NCBI GenBank assembly: GCA_963771505.1
Contig: CAVYTO010000005.1
Coordinates: 1 to 64,000 of the forward strand
Length of the DNA: 64,000 nucleotides
Direction of reading: 5' to 3'
DNA from: JAJPHW01 sp963771505
GTDB lineage: Bacteria; Acidobacteriota; Terriglobia; Terriglobales; Acidobacteriaceae
Both the position numbers and the translations under genes were made by a program. Shown in pieces: positions 33,860 to 43,003 of this stretch. The notes under the pieces are model-generated. The model saw nothing but the letters and a program-made list of their open reading frames with translations, did no database searches and was not told where the DNA came from. Numbering within the stretch: position 1 is the stretch's first letter; every line of letters starts with the position of its first letter.

Positions 33860-34957
33860 TTAGATGGAATGAGATTCCCGCATTTCGTCCACGGCAGAAA
33901 TGATGATTGCTTCGGGAACGTCGTTCGCAATTTCTACTTTGCCGATCTTGCGCGGCAGGATAAAGGTGATGCGGCCGTCTCGATTTTTTTTGTCGGCGTA
34001 AAGCAGCGGTAACAGCTTTTTTCCGCTTGCCTTGATCGCAGGAACCGGGCCGGTCGCGTGGATAGCATCTATCATTCGTCGCGCGCTAAACAAATCAATT
34101 CGATTGGTTGCCACAGAAATACGCGTTGCGGCAATCATTCCCCAGGCAACGGCTTCACCATGGAGAAATCGCTTGTAACCGCTTTCCGCTTCGAGCGCGT
34201 GGCCGATTGTGTGTCCAAAATTCAAGACTTGCCTTAAACCGCTTTCCTTCTCATCTTGCGAAACGATCTTCGCTTTGAGAGCTGCGGACCGATAAATAAT
34301 CTGTTCGCATAATTCGTGGTTGTCGCGAATCCTAGTCGATGAGCTGGCCGCAAGAGCGTCAAATAATTTTGGATCGCCAATCACGCCACACTTCAACGAC
34401 TCGAACAGGCCGGCGCGCAGTTCGCGAGTCGGGAGGGTGGAGAGCGCGGCCGGATCGATCAGAACTATGCGCGGCTGATGAAACGTTCCCACCAGGTTCT
34501 TTCCTGTCGACAGATTCACGCCATTCTTCCCGCCGATCGAGGCGTCCACTTGGGCAAGAAGCGTGGTCGGAATTTGGACGAAGTCGATGCCGCGCATGTA
34601 AATCGACGCTAGCAATCCGGCGACGTCACCGACCACTCCGCCTCCAAAGGCGACAACCACGCTTTGCCTGTCGAAAGCTAGCTTCGACATTCTTACCGCC
34701 AGCGTTTCGACGGCGGCTAGATGTTTGTGACGCTCCCCATCCGGCATTTCGAGGAACTCGAATTCGAAGCCGGCGGCCTTGAGCGACGCGCGCAGCATTT
34801 TTCCCCACGCGCGGCTCACCGGACTCGATGCGATTACCGCTAGCCGGGGACGATGCGGAAAAACATGGCGCAGCAATTTGCCGGCGGTGCGCAATATTCC
34901 GGCGCCGATAAAAATGGGATAAGCGCCACCGGGCGCGCGGACGAATATCTTTCGCAT
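33860..34957 (-). CDS. aroB: 3-Dehydroquinate synthase
   Basis: A 365-residue AroB, second step of the shikimate pathway (DAHP to 3-dehydroquinate), NAD- and divalent-metal-dependent. The NAD-binding motif VAFGGGVVGDVAGLLASIYM and PTTLLAQVDASIGGKNGVN are diagnostic, as is NFGHTIGHALEAESG with a metal-binding His. A TTG at 34966 gives three extra residues; the ATG at 34957 is preferred. It is upstream of and probably coupled to menG, and divergent from nadB. Confidence 0.96.
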   Translation of the reverse strand: MRKIFVRAPGGAYPIFIGAGILRTAGKLLRHVFPHRPRLAVIASSPVSRAWGKMLRASLKAAGFEFEFLEMPDGERHKHLAAVETLAVRMSKLAFDRQSVVVAFGGGVVGDVAGLLASIYMRGIDFVQIPTTLLAQVDASIGGKNGVNLSTGKNLVGTFHQPRIVLIDPAALSTLPTRELRAGLFESLKCGVIGDPKLFDALAASSSTRIRDNHELCEQIIYRSAALKAKIVSQDEKESGLRQVLNFGHTIGHALEAESGYKRFLHGEAVAWGMIAATRISVATNRIDLFSARRMIDAIHATGPVPAIKASGKKLLPLLYADKKNRDGRITFILPRKIGKVEIANDVPEAIIISAVDEMRESHSI

Positions 34958-35019
34958 GAAATTCAATGATAGCGTACCGATCAGGCCGCTTAGATGCAGC
35001 GTGTTAACATTTCGCAGGC

Positions 35020-36582
35020 ATGATGACGGATTCTCTCGACACGGATTTCCTGGTGATCGGCGCCGGCGTCGCGGGATTGCGGGCGGCGATCGAACTTGCC
35101 GATGCCGGCCGCGTCGCCGTCCTGGCGAAGCGCGAGATCACAGCCTCCAACACAGAATGGGCCCAGGGTGGAATTGCGGCTGCGCTCAGCGATGAAGATG
35201 AGATCAGCCTGCATTTGCAGGATACGTTGATGGCCGGGGACGGTCTTTGCAACGTCGAAGCGGCCAAAGTTCTGGTGGAAGATGCGCCCGAACGTATTGA
35301 AGAATTGATCCGATGGGGCACGGAGTTCGATCGCGAAGGCACCAGACTTACTTTTGGCCGCGAAGGCGCGCACAGCCGCAATCGCATCCTGCATGCGCAC
35401 GGCGATTCCACCGGACGCGAGATTCAGCGGGCGCTATACGCGAAAGCCAAGACCCTGAAAAATGTTTCGGTCCGGGAGTTTGAGTTCACCACGGATTTAT
35501 TGATGGCGGACGGCCGAGTCGCTGGAGTCAATCTGCTCGACGAATCCGGAAAGCAGCATACGGTGGGCGCGAGAGCGGTGTTGCTGGCAACTGGCGGAAT
35601 GGGCCAGCTCTATCGCAACACAACGAATCCGCCGGTAGCTACAGGCGATGGCGTGGCGATGGCGTTTCGCGCTGGCGCCGAAATCAGCGACATGGAATTC
35701 ATTCAGTTCCATCCCACGGCCCTCTATCTTCCTGACGCGCCACGATTCCTGCTTTCTGAAGCGCTGCGTGGCGAAGGCGCTTACCTGCGCAACACAGAGT
35801 TGGAGCGCTTTATGGCTGGGTATCATCCGCTCGAAGAACTTGCTCCGCGTGACGTAGTCGCGCGCGCGATTGTTCATGAATTGCAAATCAGCAAGGCGAA
35901 GTCCCCCGTCGTTTATCTTGATCTAAAGCATCTCGACGCCGAGCACATCAAGTCGCGCTTTCCTCGCATTTATTCGACTTGCATGAACTTCAGCATCGAC
36001 ATTACACGCAACATGATTCCGATTCGGCCGGCCGCGCATTACGCCATGGGCGGAGTGCGAACGGACCTCGATGGACGAGCCAGCATCGGTGCGCTATATG
36101 CTGCGGGAGAAGCAGCGGCTACCGGTGTCCACGGGGCGAACCGCCTGGCCAGCAATTCCCTGCTTGAAGGGTTGGTTTTTGGCGCTCGCGCCGGGCGTGC
36201 GATGCGGGAAGAACATCCCACGACTGGTGAGCAGGTTCTGGCCGATCGCTCATCCAGAGGCGAAAAAGACGGCGATATCGAAGCGGTCATCCAGACGATC
36301 CAGGATTTAATGTGGAAGGACGTTGGCATCATACGCGACGCGGCTGGACTTCATGCGGCGATCAACAGCTTGCGCGAATTGGATTCGAAGCTGGCAAGAC
36401 CGGCCATGCGGCGCGAATTCGAAGCACGCAATCTGCGAATCGCAGGAATGCTCGTGGCGCGGTCAGCGTTAGCGCGTGAAGAAAGCCGGGGCGCGCACTA
36501 TCGGACTGATTTCCCTGAGCACGATGACGCGAGGTTTCTAAAGCACTCGGTCGCTAAAGAGTCTGACCTCTCTTTCGAATAA
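35020..36582 (+). CDS. nadB: L-aspartate oxidase
   Basis: A 520-residue FAD enzyme oxidising L-aspartate to iminoaspartate for NAD synthesis. The FAD motif is LVIGAGVAGLRAAIELA, followed by EWAQGGIAAAL; the substrate region has EFIQFHPTAL and HYAMGGVRTDLDGR, and the GVHGANRLASNSLLEGLVF block marks the FAD-binding end. The C-terminal helical domain is shortened slightly. nadA and nadC are not adjacent. The product competes for the pathway only in the presence of quinone or fumarate as acceptor. Confidence 0.95.
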   Translation: MMTDSLDTDFLVIGAGVAGLRAAIELADAGRVAVLAKREITASNTEWAQGGIAAALSDEDEISLHLQDTLMAGDGLCNVEAAKVLVEDAPERIEELIRWGTEFDREGTRLTFGREGAHSRNRILHAHGDSTGREIQRALYAKAKTLKNVSVREFEFTTDLLMADGRVAGVNLLDESGKQHTVGARAVLLATGGMGQLYRNTTNPPVATGDGVAMAFRAGAEISDMEFIQFHPTALYLPDAPRFLLSEALRGEGAYLRNTELERFMAGYHPLEELAPRDVVARAIVHELQISKAKSPVVYLDLKHLDAEHIKSRFPRIYSTCMNFSIDITRNMIPIRPAAHYAMGGVRTDLDGRASIGALYAAGEAAATGVHGANRLASNSLLEGLVFGARAGRAMREEHPTTGEQVLADRSSRGEKDGDIEAVIQTIQDLMWKDVGIIRDAAGLHAAINSLRELDSKLARPAMRREFEARNLRIAGMLVARSALAREESRGAHYRTDFPEHDDARFLKHSVAKESDLSFE

Positions 36583-36588
36583 ACCTGC

Positions 36589-37500
36589 TTAATCTGCCGC
36601 TTGAGGCTTCACTACCGAGAGCAGCATCGACACTGCCAGAATTCCGCCCACCACCCCAAGAGCCGCTGCGGTCTGAATTTGTATGAAGTGCGCCAGCAGC
36701 ATCTTCGCTCCGATGAAAATCAAGATCACCGACAAGCCGTAGTGGAGGTAATGAAACATTTTCATCGCGCCCGACAGTGCGAAGAACATCGATCGCAGCC
36801 CGAGAATTGCAAATGCGTTCGACGTGTAGACGATGAAGGTTTTGTAGGTGATCGCAAGGATTGCCGGGATGGAATCTGTGGCAAACAGCAGGTCAGTGAG
36901 TTCGACGACGACGAGCACCGCAAAAAGCGGCGTGGCGGAAATTCCCGGTTCGCGAACGAAGAATTTGGCGCGCCGGTAATCGTTGGTCACCGGGACTATG
37001 CGGCGCAGCACGCGCAGCGCGAAATTATCGTCGAGATCAATGCTCATGCCGTGTTTGCGCAGCAAGCGGATTCCGCTGACAACCAGCAATGCCCCGAAGA
37101 CATACGTAATCCACTCGAATCGCTGGATCAGACCGACGCCGGCCACGATGAAGGCAGCGCGCATCACGAGCGCGCCGACCACTCCCCAGAACAAGACTTT
37201 GTGTTGATATTCTTCGGGCACGTGAAAGTGGCCGAAGATGAGAATGAAGACGAAAAGATTGTCGACACTTAGCGACAGTTCGATGATGTAACCGGTGGTG
37301 AACTCAAGGGCGGTGGCGCGACCCTGCCAGAAATACAGGATTCCAGCGAACGCTAGCGCCAAGCCAATCCACAGCGCACTCCATCCTATGGCCTCTGTGA
37401 TTTTTGCCGAGCGCGCCTTACGGTGAAAGACAAAGAGATCGAGCACCAACATTACCGCAACGAACAGGTTGAACGCGAACCACAACGGAAATCCACTCAC
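36589..37500 (-). CDS. TerC/Alx-family membrane protein
   Basis: A 303-residue TerC protein with about eight transmembrane helices. Acidic membrane motifs are present: MLVLDLFVFHRK, ELSLSVDNLFVFILIF and LLFATDSIPAILAIT. Relatives act in manganese export and metal loading of exocytoplasmic enzymes, or in tellurite resistance. The start is GTG with AGGGA upstream. It lies 22 bp after the M28 metallopeptidase gene and is probably co-transcribed with it, which would fit metal delivery to exported metalloenzymes; that link is inference. Confidence 0.92.
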   Translation of the reverse strand: MSGFPLWFAFNLFVAVMLVLDLFVFHRKARSAKITEAIGWSALWIGLALAFAGILYFWQGRATALEFTTGYIIELSLSVDNLFVFILIFGHFHVPEEYQHKVLFWGVVGALVMRAAFIVAGVGLIQRFEWITYVFGALLVVSGIRLLRKHGMSIDLDDNFALRVLRRIVPVTNDYRRAKFFVREPGISATPLFAVLVVVELTDLLFATDSIPAILAITYKTFIVYTSNAFAILGLRSMFFALSGAMKMFHYLHYGLSVILIFIGAKMLLAHFIQIQTAAALGVVGGILAVSMLLSVVKPQAAD

Positions 37501-37522
37501 CGAACTAATCCCTGGAAAAAGC

Positions 37523-38992
37523 TCACTGCGGTCTTCCCCGCTGGCCGGATTGCCACAGCTGCCAAAGTCCCGATGGCTTTAACTGCTCGTCGAGATGGGT
37601 CTCGACCATGGTTCTCTCGATGGCTGCGTGGTCGAGGCGCGGCGCAAACCGTTGCCGCAAGTCGGCAATAGCAAACGTGACCCAGGCGGCTTCGGCGACG
37701 TGCTTCTTCAACTGGGCAATGTCGACTTTATCGAATGTATCTGAAGATGCGTGATAGTTGATGAGGTAGTTGCCTTCGTCCTGATTCGCAACGAGCGTAG
37801 GGACGCCTTGTAGCAGGAAGTCGAAGTTGTCGGTCCCCCAGTCGGCGTCGGTTGTGGTTTCTGACGCCTGGAATTGAGCGAGCGGCGACAATACCTGATT
37901 GCCCAGCGTGACCGCATCTTTTCGTCCTCCGAGAGAAAAGCCGGTTACGCGTCCAATGCCGGAGTCGAGAATGACCACTGCGGAAATTTTGTCTAACTCC
38001 GCCTGATGCGCTTTGGTGTATTCATAAGAGCCGATCAGACCTTCTTCCTCGCCGGAGAACAATATGAAGCGAATGGTCCGGCGCGGGCGCAACCCTGACG
38101 CCTTGATGGCGCGCAGGGCGTCGATTACCAGGGCTGCGTTGCAGCCGTTATCCAGAGCGCCGGTTCCAAGTTCCCACGAATCGAGGTGGGCGCCGAGGAT
38201 GACAAGTTCGTCCGGCTTCTCGCTGCCCTTGATTTCCGCGACGACGTTGGATGCTTCGATTGGGCCGCCGATATGGTTGGGGATCGCGAGGTCCGCATAG
38301 AGTTTCTGGCCCGTTGCCAGCAGGCGCGACATGCGGGCGGCATCTTCCCGCGCCACCAGCACCATGGGGATGCGATCTATTTCTCCGTCGAGCGAGTTGG
38401 TGTGGCGATACATCAAGTCATGCGGACGCGTGGACTGGAACGCAACGGCCAGCGCTTTCGCTGTCACAGCACGTTCGACGATTCCCGAAGCGCGCGCATA
38501 TTCCGCGAAGAGGTCTGCCCACACTTTCATTTCATCGGAATGAACCAGCAAGATCGAGCCGGCAACATCAGTTGCTTTGGCAAAATCCGCGTCGGAGCCT
38601 TCGCCTATGTCGATCACGCGAACATGGCTCTGCGCGGCGAGTTCAGGCGCCCATGCAAGAGAAATTGCGCGCACGGGAAAATGTTCGGGCGCGATGATAT
38701 CCATTTTGGTATCGCCTTCCGCCCATGACGCTTGGATCGTGAAATCTTCCGTGTGGACGCTGTCCGCTCCGGCGGCTTTGAAAGCATCGGCTCCCCAGAC
38801 AAATGCTTTTGTCATGGCTGGCGTGCCGGGAACACGGCCCCCTATTTCATCCGTGAGACGCTGCAAATTCGTGGCGATGGGCGAGGGTTTCAACGCTTCG
38901 TTGATGATTCGCGCGCTGTTATCGGAGTTCGATGATTGAGCCGAAACGCCGATGGCGACAGCCAGCACGAGCAAGGTTGGAAGTATTCGCAT
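37523..38992 (-). CDS. Exported M28-family zinc metallopeptidase
   Basis: A 489-residue aminopeptidase-type enzyme with a signal peptide (1-18), a PA-like inserted domain (about 130-225) and a co-catalytic two-zinc M28 domain. Metal ligands and catalytic acids are seen in LGAHLDSWELG (His, Asp), GALDNGCNAA (Asp) and FSGEEEGLIGS (Glu pair), with late ligands in ADWGTDNFDFL and NYHASSDTFDKVD. It probably trims peptides in the periplasm or outside the cell. It is divergent from the GH1 gene by 69 bp. Confidence 0.92.
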   Translation of the reverse strand: MRILPTLLVLAVAIGVSAQSSNSDNSARIINEALKPSPIATNLQRLTDEIGGRVPGTPAMTKAFVWGADAFKAAGADSVHTEDFTIQASWAEGDTKMDIIAPEHFPVRAISLAWAPELAAQSHVRVIDIGEGSDADFAKATDVAGSILLVHSDEMKVWADLFAEYARASGIVERAVTAKALAVAFQSTRPHDLMYRHTNSLDGEIDRIPMVLVAREDAARMSRLLATGQKLYADLAIPNHIGGPIEASNVVAEIKGSEKPDELVILGAHLDSWELGTGALDNGCNAALVIDALRAIKASGLRPRRTIRFILFSGEEEGLIGSYEYTKAHQAELDKISAVVILDSGIGRVTGFSLGGRKDAVTLGNQVLSPLAQFQASETTTDADWGTDNFDFLLQGVPTLVANQDEGNYLINYHASSDTFDKVDIAQLKKHVAEAAWVTFAIADLRQRFAPRLDHAAIERTMVETHLDEQLKPSGLWQLWQSGQRGRPQ

Positions 38993-39061
38993 AAGTGAAG
39001 CATTAGAAACGAAAGCGTGCGAAAGCGCAAAGCGGTGCGTTCAGAAGAGTAATCTACTGGC

Positions 39062-40507
39062 ATGAAACTGACACGACGCAAATTCGGAAAAGCTTTAGCT
39101 GGCACTGCCGCGGCTCTCGCGAGCGCATCGCCACTGCACAAAGCGTTCGCGCAACTTGCAAAACCGGCCCTGCTGCAATTTCCTCAAGGCTTTCTCTGGG
39201 GATGCGCCACGGCGTCTTATCAGGTTGAGGGTGCGGTGAGCGAAGACGGCCGCAAACCATCTATATGGGATACGTTCTCACATACGCCGGGCAAGACATT
39301 TCACGGGGATACGGGCGACGTCGCCGACGATTCATATCATCTCTACAAAGAAGACGTCCGGTTGTTGAAGAACCTTGGCGTCGGCGTCTATCGGTTTTCC
39401 ATCGCGTGGTCGCGTGTCTTCCCCGAAGGAACGGGCCAACCTAATCCGATTAGTCTTGATTACTACAACCGGCTGATCGACGAATTGCTGAAGAACGGCA
39501 TCGTGCCTTACATCACGCTGTTTCATTGGGACCTGCCGCAGGCGCTCCCCGGCGGATGGCAGTCGCGCGATACGGCTAAGGCGTTTGGCGATTATGCCGC
39601 GTACGTTTCGCGACGGCTGTCTGACCGCGTGACTCACTTTTTCACAACCAACGAACTCCGATGCTTCACCGACCTGAGTTACAAAACCGGCCAGTTTGCT
39701 CCGGGTTTGCAATTGCCGGACGCGCAGGTCAATCAGGTTCGGCACCATGGAATATTGGCGCATGGACTGGGAGTCCAGGCAATTCGCGCCAACGCAAAAG
39801 CTGGGACGCAGATTGGTCTGGCAGAAAATGCCAATGTTTACGTGCCCGTGATCGAAACTCGCGAGCACATCGAGGCGGCGCATCGTGCGACTCGCGAGGA
39901 AAATGCTCCGTTTCTCACGGCAATCATGGAGGGGAAATATACCGACGCCTATCTGCAACGCGAAGGCGTGAACGCGCCGAAGGTCGAATCCGGAGACCTG
40001 AAAATTATTAGCAGCCCGCTCGATTTCGTCGGACTCAACGTGTACACGCCTGAATATGTTCGCGCGGACGCATCGCCGAGCGGCTATGCCGTGGTGAAAC
40101 GTCCTGATTCGTTTCCGCGGATGGCTTCGGCGGACTGGCTGTTCATTGGACCGGAAGTTATCTACTGGGCGGTTCGCAACATCAGCGAGCTTTGGCAGCC
40201 GAAGGCGCTATACATCACCGAAAACGGCACTTCGTCGGACGACATTCTCACCGCCGACGGCCGCGTCGACGATACCGATCGCGTCATGTATCTGCGCAAT
40301 CACCTCACGCACCTGCATCGCGCCGCGATGGAAGGCTTTCCGGTCAAGGGATACTTTCTCTGGAGTCTTCTCGACAACTTCGAGTGGGCGGACGGCTACA
40401 GCAAGCGCTTCGGCTTGCACTATGTGGATTTCAAGACGCAGGTGCGCACGCCGAAACTCAGCGCGGAATGGTATCGGGAAGTGATTGCGCGAAGTGCGGT
40501 GGAGTGA
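39062..40507 (+). CDS. GH1 beta-glucosidase with Tat signal
   Basis: A 481-residue family 1 glycosidase. A twin-arginine signal (LTRRKFGKALAGTAAALASA) begins the protein, so the folded enzyme should be exported by Tat; tatB and tatC lie 2 kb downstream. The GH1 barrel starts FPQGFLWGCATASYQVEGA. The acid/base is Glu198 in TTNELRC and the nucleophile Glu387 in ITENGTSSDD. The acid/base motif is normally NEP; here it is NEL. Most GH1 enzymes are cytoplasmic, so a Tat-exported one is less common. Substrate is likely a beta-glucoside or related sugar. Confidence 0.93.
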   Translation: MKLTRRKFGKALAGTAAALASASPLHKAFAQLAKPALLQFPQGFLWGCATASYQVEGAVSEDGRKPSIWDTFSHTPGKTFHGDTGDVADDSYHLYKEDVRLLKNLGVGVYRFSIAWSRVFPEGTGQPNPISLDYYNRLIDELLKNGIVPYITLFHWDLPQALPGGWQSRDTAKAFGDYAAYVSRRLSDRVTHFFTTNELRCFTDLSYKTGQFAPGLQLPDAQVNQVRHHGILAHGLGVQAIRANAKAGTQIGLAENANVYVPVIETREHIEAAHRATREENAPFLTAIMEGKYTDAYLQREGVNAPKVESGDLKIISSPLDFVGLNVYTPEYVRADASPSGYAVVKRPDSFPRMASADWLFIGPEVIYWAVRNISELWQPKALYITENGTSSDDILTADGRVDDTDRVMYLRNHLTHLHRAAMEGFPVKGYFLWSLLDNFEWADGYSKRFGLHYVDFKTQVRTPKLSAEWYREVIARSAVE

Positions 40508-40539
40508 GGTCGGATTGGAGATGGTCACCCGTGCGATGA

Positions 40540-40728
40540 AAAGCAGATTCCTATGCCCATCCTCGCCGCTTGCGCGGCTGCGGACGGCTCGGAATGACAA
40601 GGTGAGGGTGGATGTCTCTTTGCGGAAATAACCCGCTCAAGCGAGAATGATGCCCCACCGAGTGCAAGAGCAGATTCCTACGCGCATCCTCGCCGCTGCG
40701 CGGCTGCGGTGGCTCGGAATGACAAAGG
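40540..40728. repeat. Two copies of an intergenic palindromic repeat (family B)
   Basis: Copy 1 (40540-40604) and copy 2 (40666-40728) share AGCAGATTCCTA, CATCCTCGCCGCT, GCGCGGCTGCGG and GGCTCGGAATGACAA with few differences. The core GCCGC/GCGGC can form a hairpin. They fill most of the 307-bp convergent gap (40508-40814) between the GH1 gene and the M28 lipoprotein gene. No other feature is seen in that gap. Convergent placement is typical of REP-like elements and might assist transcription termination. Confidence 0.8.
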
Positions 40729-40814
40729 GAACTTGCGAAAATTATCCCGCGAACCCAATGGACTGATAGGGGCGGCTGACCCGTCCTCAACGCGATTGCC
40801 AGTGCTTAGCATAC

Positions 40815-41825
40815 TCAGGGCTTGGTCTGACTGGGTTGCGGGCCTGCGCCGGCGTCGATCAGGTGGACGGTTTCGAGGATTACCCGTCCGACAATTTCGA
40901 TGCTTTTTGGGCTGAGCTTGTCGAGGGTGTCTTGCGGGGTGTGGTGGAAGACGTTGTTGTATCCGTAATCGAGGTCGATCAGGTCGGCGGAAGGGACTCC
41001 CTTCTGCACAAACGGAAGATGGTCGTCGTCGATGGGGATGGTTCGTCCGAAGAAATGGGACTGATAACCCAGTGTCGTAGCCGCGCGATAAACCAGGTCC
41101 TCGAGCCACGGCGTTGAGAATTGCTCGTGTTCAATGTTGAGATCGGCGTCGCCGATCATGTCTGCCAGCAAAAACGCCTTGATTGATTTAATGGTGCCGT
41201 CGGCTTGCCACTTCTCGGCCAGATGGCGCACACCGTAGAGGCTTTCGGGATCGTACCAGGGCAGCCGCATCGACTCTTCGCCGTCGTCCCAAAGCAGCCA
41301 GACACTGTAGCCGTCACGCTTTTTGCCGCGCAACTGGTTGGCGATTTCGAGCAGGACTGCCGTCGATGAGCCTCCGTCATTGGCCCCCACGTACGCGGTG
41401 TCTCGTAGGGGATAGTTGGTGTCGTAGTGCCCTGCGATCACGATGGTTCCGTCGCGGGTGCCGGGGAATTTCGCAATGATGTTGCGCACCGGAAACTTGC
41501 CCTCGGTTGTGTCTACGGTAAAGCTGTCGGCGACAACGTCATCACCTTTCAAGTGCGCCAAGATGTAGTCTTCGAGTCTTTTGTGGGCGGGGCTGCCGAT
41601 GGGGCGCGGGCCGAAGGCGACGACATCTTTTGTGTATTGCCAGGCGCGAGCGGCGTCGAAGTTTGGGGTGAACGGCGTGGCGTCGGGTGCGGTGGCGTCT
41701 GGGGTGCTTTGCGGAGTCGCGACTTCTGCTGGCGGAGTTGCGGATTTCGTCTGGGTGCAGGCTGCGAGGCAGGTTATCCCGGCCAACAATACGGAGCGAG
41801 CCAGGAACGAGAATTCGAAGTTCAT
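40815..41825 (-). CDS. M28-family lipoprotein resembling glutaminyl-peptide cyclotransferase
   Basis: A 336-residue lipoprotein (signal peptide with lipobox LAAC) of the M28 fold. Zinc ligands and active-site acids appear in IVIAGHYDTNY, GANDGGSSTAVL and LLWDDGEESM. A late FHHTPQDTLDKLS resembles the WHT-x-D-x2-x-L end of animal and bacterial glutaminyl cyclases, as does the DLIDLDYGYNN region. Such enzymes form N-terminal pyroglutamate on secreted proteins. An aminopeptidase activity is the alternative. The ATG at 41825 overlaps the tatC stop (ATGA). Confidence 0.85.
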   Translation of the reverse strand: MNFEFSFLARSVLLAGITCLAACTQTKSATPPAEVATPQSTPDATAPDATPFTPNFDAARAWQYTKDVVAFGPRPIGSPAHKRLEDYILAHLKGDDVVADSFTVDTTEGKFPVRNIIAKFPGTRDGTIVIAGHYDTNYPLRDTAYVGANDGGSSTAVLLEIANQLRGKKRDGYSVWLLWDDGEESMRLPWYDPESLYGVRHLAEKWQADGTIKSIKAFLLADMIGDADLNIEHEQFSTPWLEDLVYRAATTLGYQSHFFGRTIPIDDDHLPFVQKGVPSADLIDLDYGYNNVFHHTPQDTLDKLSPKSIEIVGRVILETVHLIDAGAGPQPSQTKP

Positions 41826-42625
41826 TGCGCTTTCCGTGCCAAGCGGGCTTTCCGCTGGTTGGGGTGGACGAGATATGCGATGCCGATGCTGACGACGTAA
41901 AGCCCGATCATCGGGGCCGCGAAGAGACACATGTTGAGAATGTCGCTAGTGGGCGTGAGGATGGCGGCAATGATAAAAATTACGAGAACAGAGTAACGGA
42001 TGTTCTTCCACATCCAGCCGGCGGTGACAACGCCCATCAGCGCGAGGAAGAAAACTACGATGGGCATTTCAAAGACGAGGCCCAGTCCGAGGATCACGCT
42101 GAGAAACAGGTTGGAGTATTCCTGGATGGTGATCATCGGCGTGAATTGTTTGCCGAATCCGATCAGGAATTCGAGCGCGGCGGGAAAGACGAGTTTGTAA
42201 CCGAAATAGCCGCCGGAGAGGAATAATCCGATGGTCGAGAACATGAACGGGAAAACGTATTTTTTCTCGTTGCGGTAAAGGCCCGGCGAGATGAACAGCC
42301 AAACCTGATAGAGCACGAACGGCGAAGTCACGAATAATCCAGCCATGAAGGCCAGCTTCAGGTAGAGATTAAAAGCGTCGGTGGGGTTGAGGTAGACGAG
42401 TTTCTCGGAAAGTCCGTTAGCGCGCAGAGCCTCGAGGATAGGCTTCTGCATCAGGCTGAAGATGAATTCGTGGTAATTCCAGCAGGCGAAAAATCCGATG
42501 ACTACGGCGACCAAGGAATAGAAAACGCGCTTGCGGAGTTCCTCGAGGTGGTCGAGAAAACTCATGGCTGGCAGGGCGTTTTGCGATTCGTCCGCTTCGG
42601 TGATGCGGGCGGTCAGGTCAAACAT
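41822..42625 (-). CDS. tatC: Twin-arginine translocase subunit TatC
   Basis: A 267-residue, six-helix membrane protein that recognises Tat signal peptides. The N-terminal MSFLDHLEELRKRVFYSL signature is preceded by about 20 extra residues; FEMPIVVFFLALMGVV and the end of helix 4-6 region are typical. The start at 42625 overlaps tatB by eight bases. A longer open frame upstream lies within tatB and is rejected. With tatB it would move folded proteins such as the adjacent GH1 enzyme. Confidence 0.96.
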   Translation of the reverse strand: MFDLTARITEADESQNALPAMSFLDHLEELRKRVFYSLVAVVIGFFACWNYHEFIFSLMQKPILEALRANGLSEKLVYLNPTDAFNLYLKLAFMAGLFVTSPFVLYQVWLFISPGLYRNEKKYVFPFMFSTIGLFLSGGYFGYKLVFPAALEFLIGFGKQFTPMITIQEYSNLFLSVILGLGLVFEMPIVVFFLALMGVVTAGWMWKNIRYSVLVIFIIAAILTPTSDILNMCLFAAPMIGLYVVSIGIAYLVHPNQRKARLARKAQ

Positions 42626-42944
42626 TCGGGGCCTTTGCGGCTTCCGGACTATCCGCTGAGTTCGCCTCGACCGTTCCGAATGGGGCTTCGAGCGGCAGCA
42701 TGACCGGCGGAGGGTCATTCAACTTATTGACGACGGCTTCTTTCGCGACTTTTTCGCGCTCGGCGCGGGCATGTTCGCGGTCAAGCTGGGAGATTTCGGA
42801 TTCGATCTGCGACCTGAATTCGTTGGACGCGCGCCGGAACTGATTCAGGACTTTGCCGACCTGGCGGGCGATTTCCGGCAATTTCTTGGGGCCGAAGAGG
42901 AGGAGCGCCGCAAAACAGATGAATAGGGTGTCCGCGAAGCTCAT
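42618..42944 (-). CDS. tatB: Twin-arginine translocase subunit TatA/TatB
   Basis: A 108-residue protein: one N-terminal transmembrane helix (MSFADTLFICFAALLLFGPK), the hinge FGPKKLPEIARQVGKVL, then an amphipathic and charged helix (QFRRASNEFRSQIE) and a Pro/Ala-rich tail. The Glu/Pro spacing suits TatB or a bifunctional TatA. Length is that of TatB. The upstream open frame (to 43136) is translated repeat sequence and not part of the gene. Confidence 0.88.
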   Translation of the reverse strand: MSFADTLFICFAALLLFGPKKLPEIARQVGKVLNQFRRASNEFRSQIESEISQLDREHARAEREKVAKEAVVNKLNDPPPVMLPLEAPFGTVEANSADSPEAAKAPNV

Positions 42945-43003
42945 GGGGTAATGATACTGCCGGTGGGTCTTAGGCGGCAACGGCGAGGCTTCGCTTACGC
43001 GAG

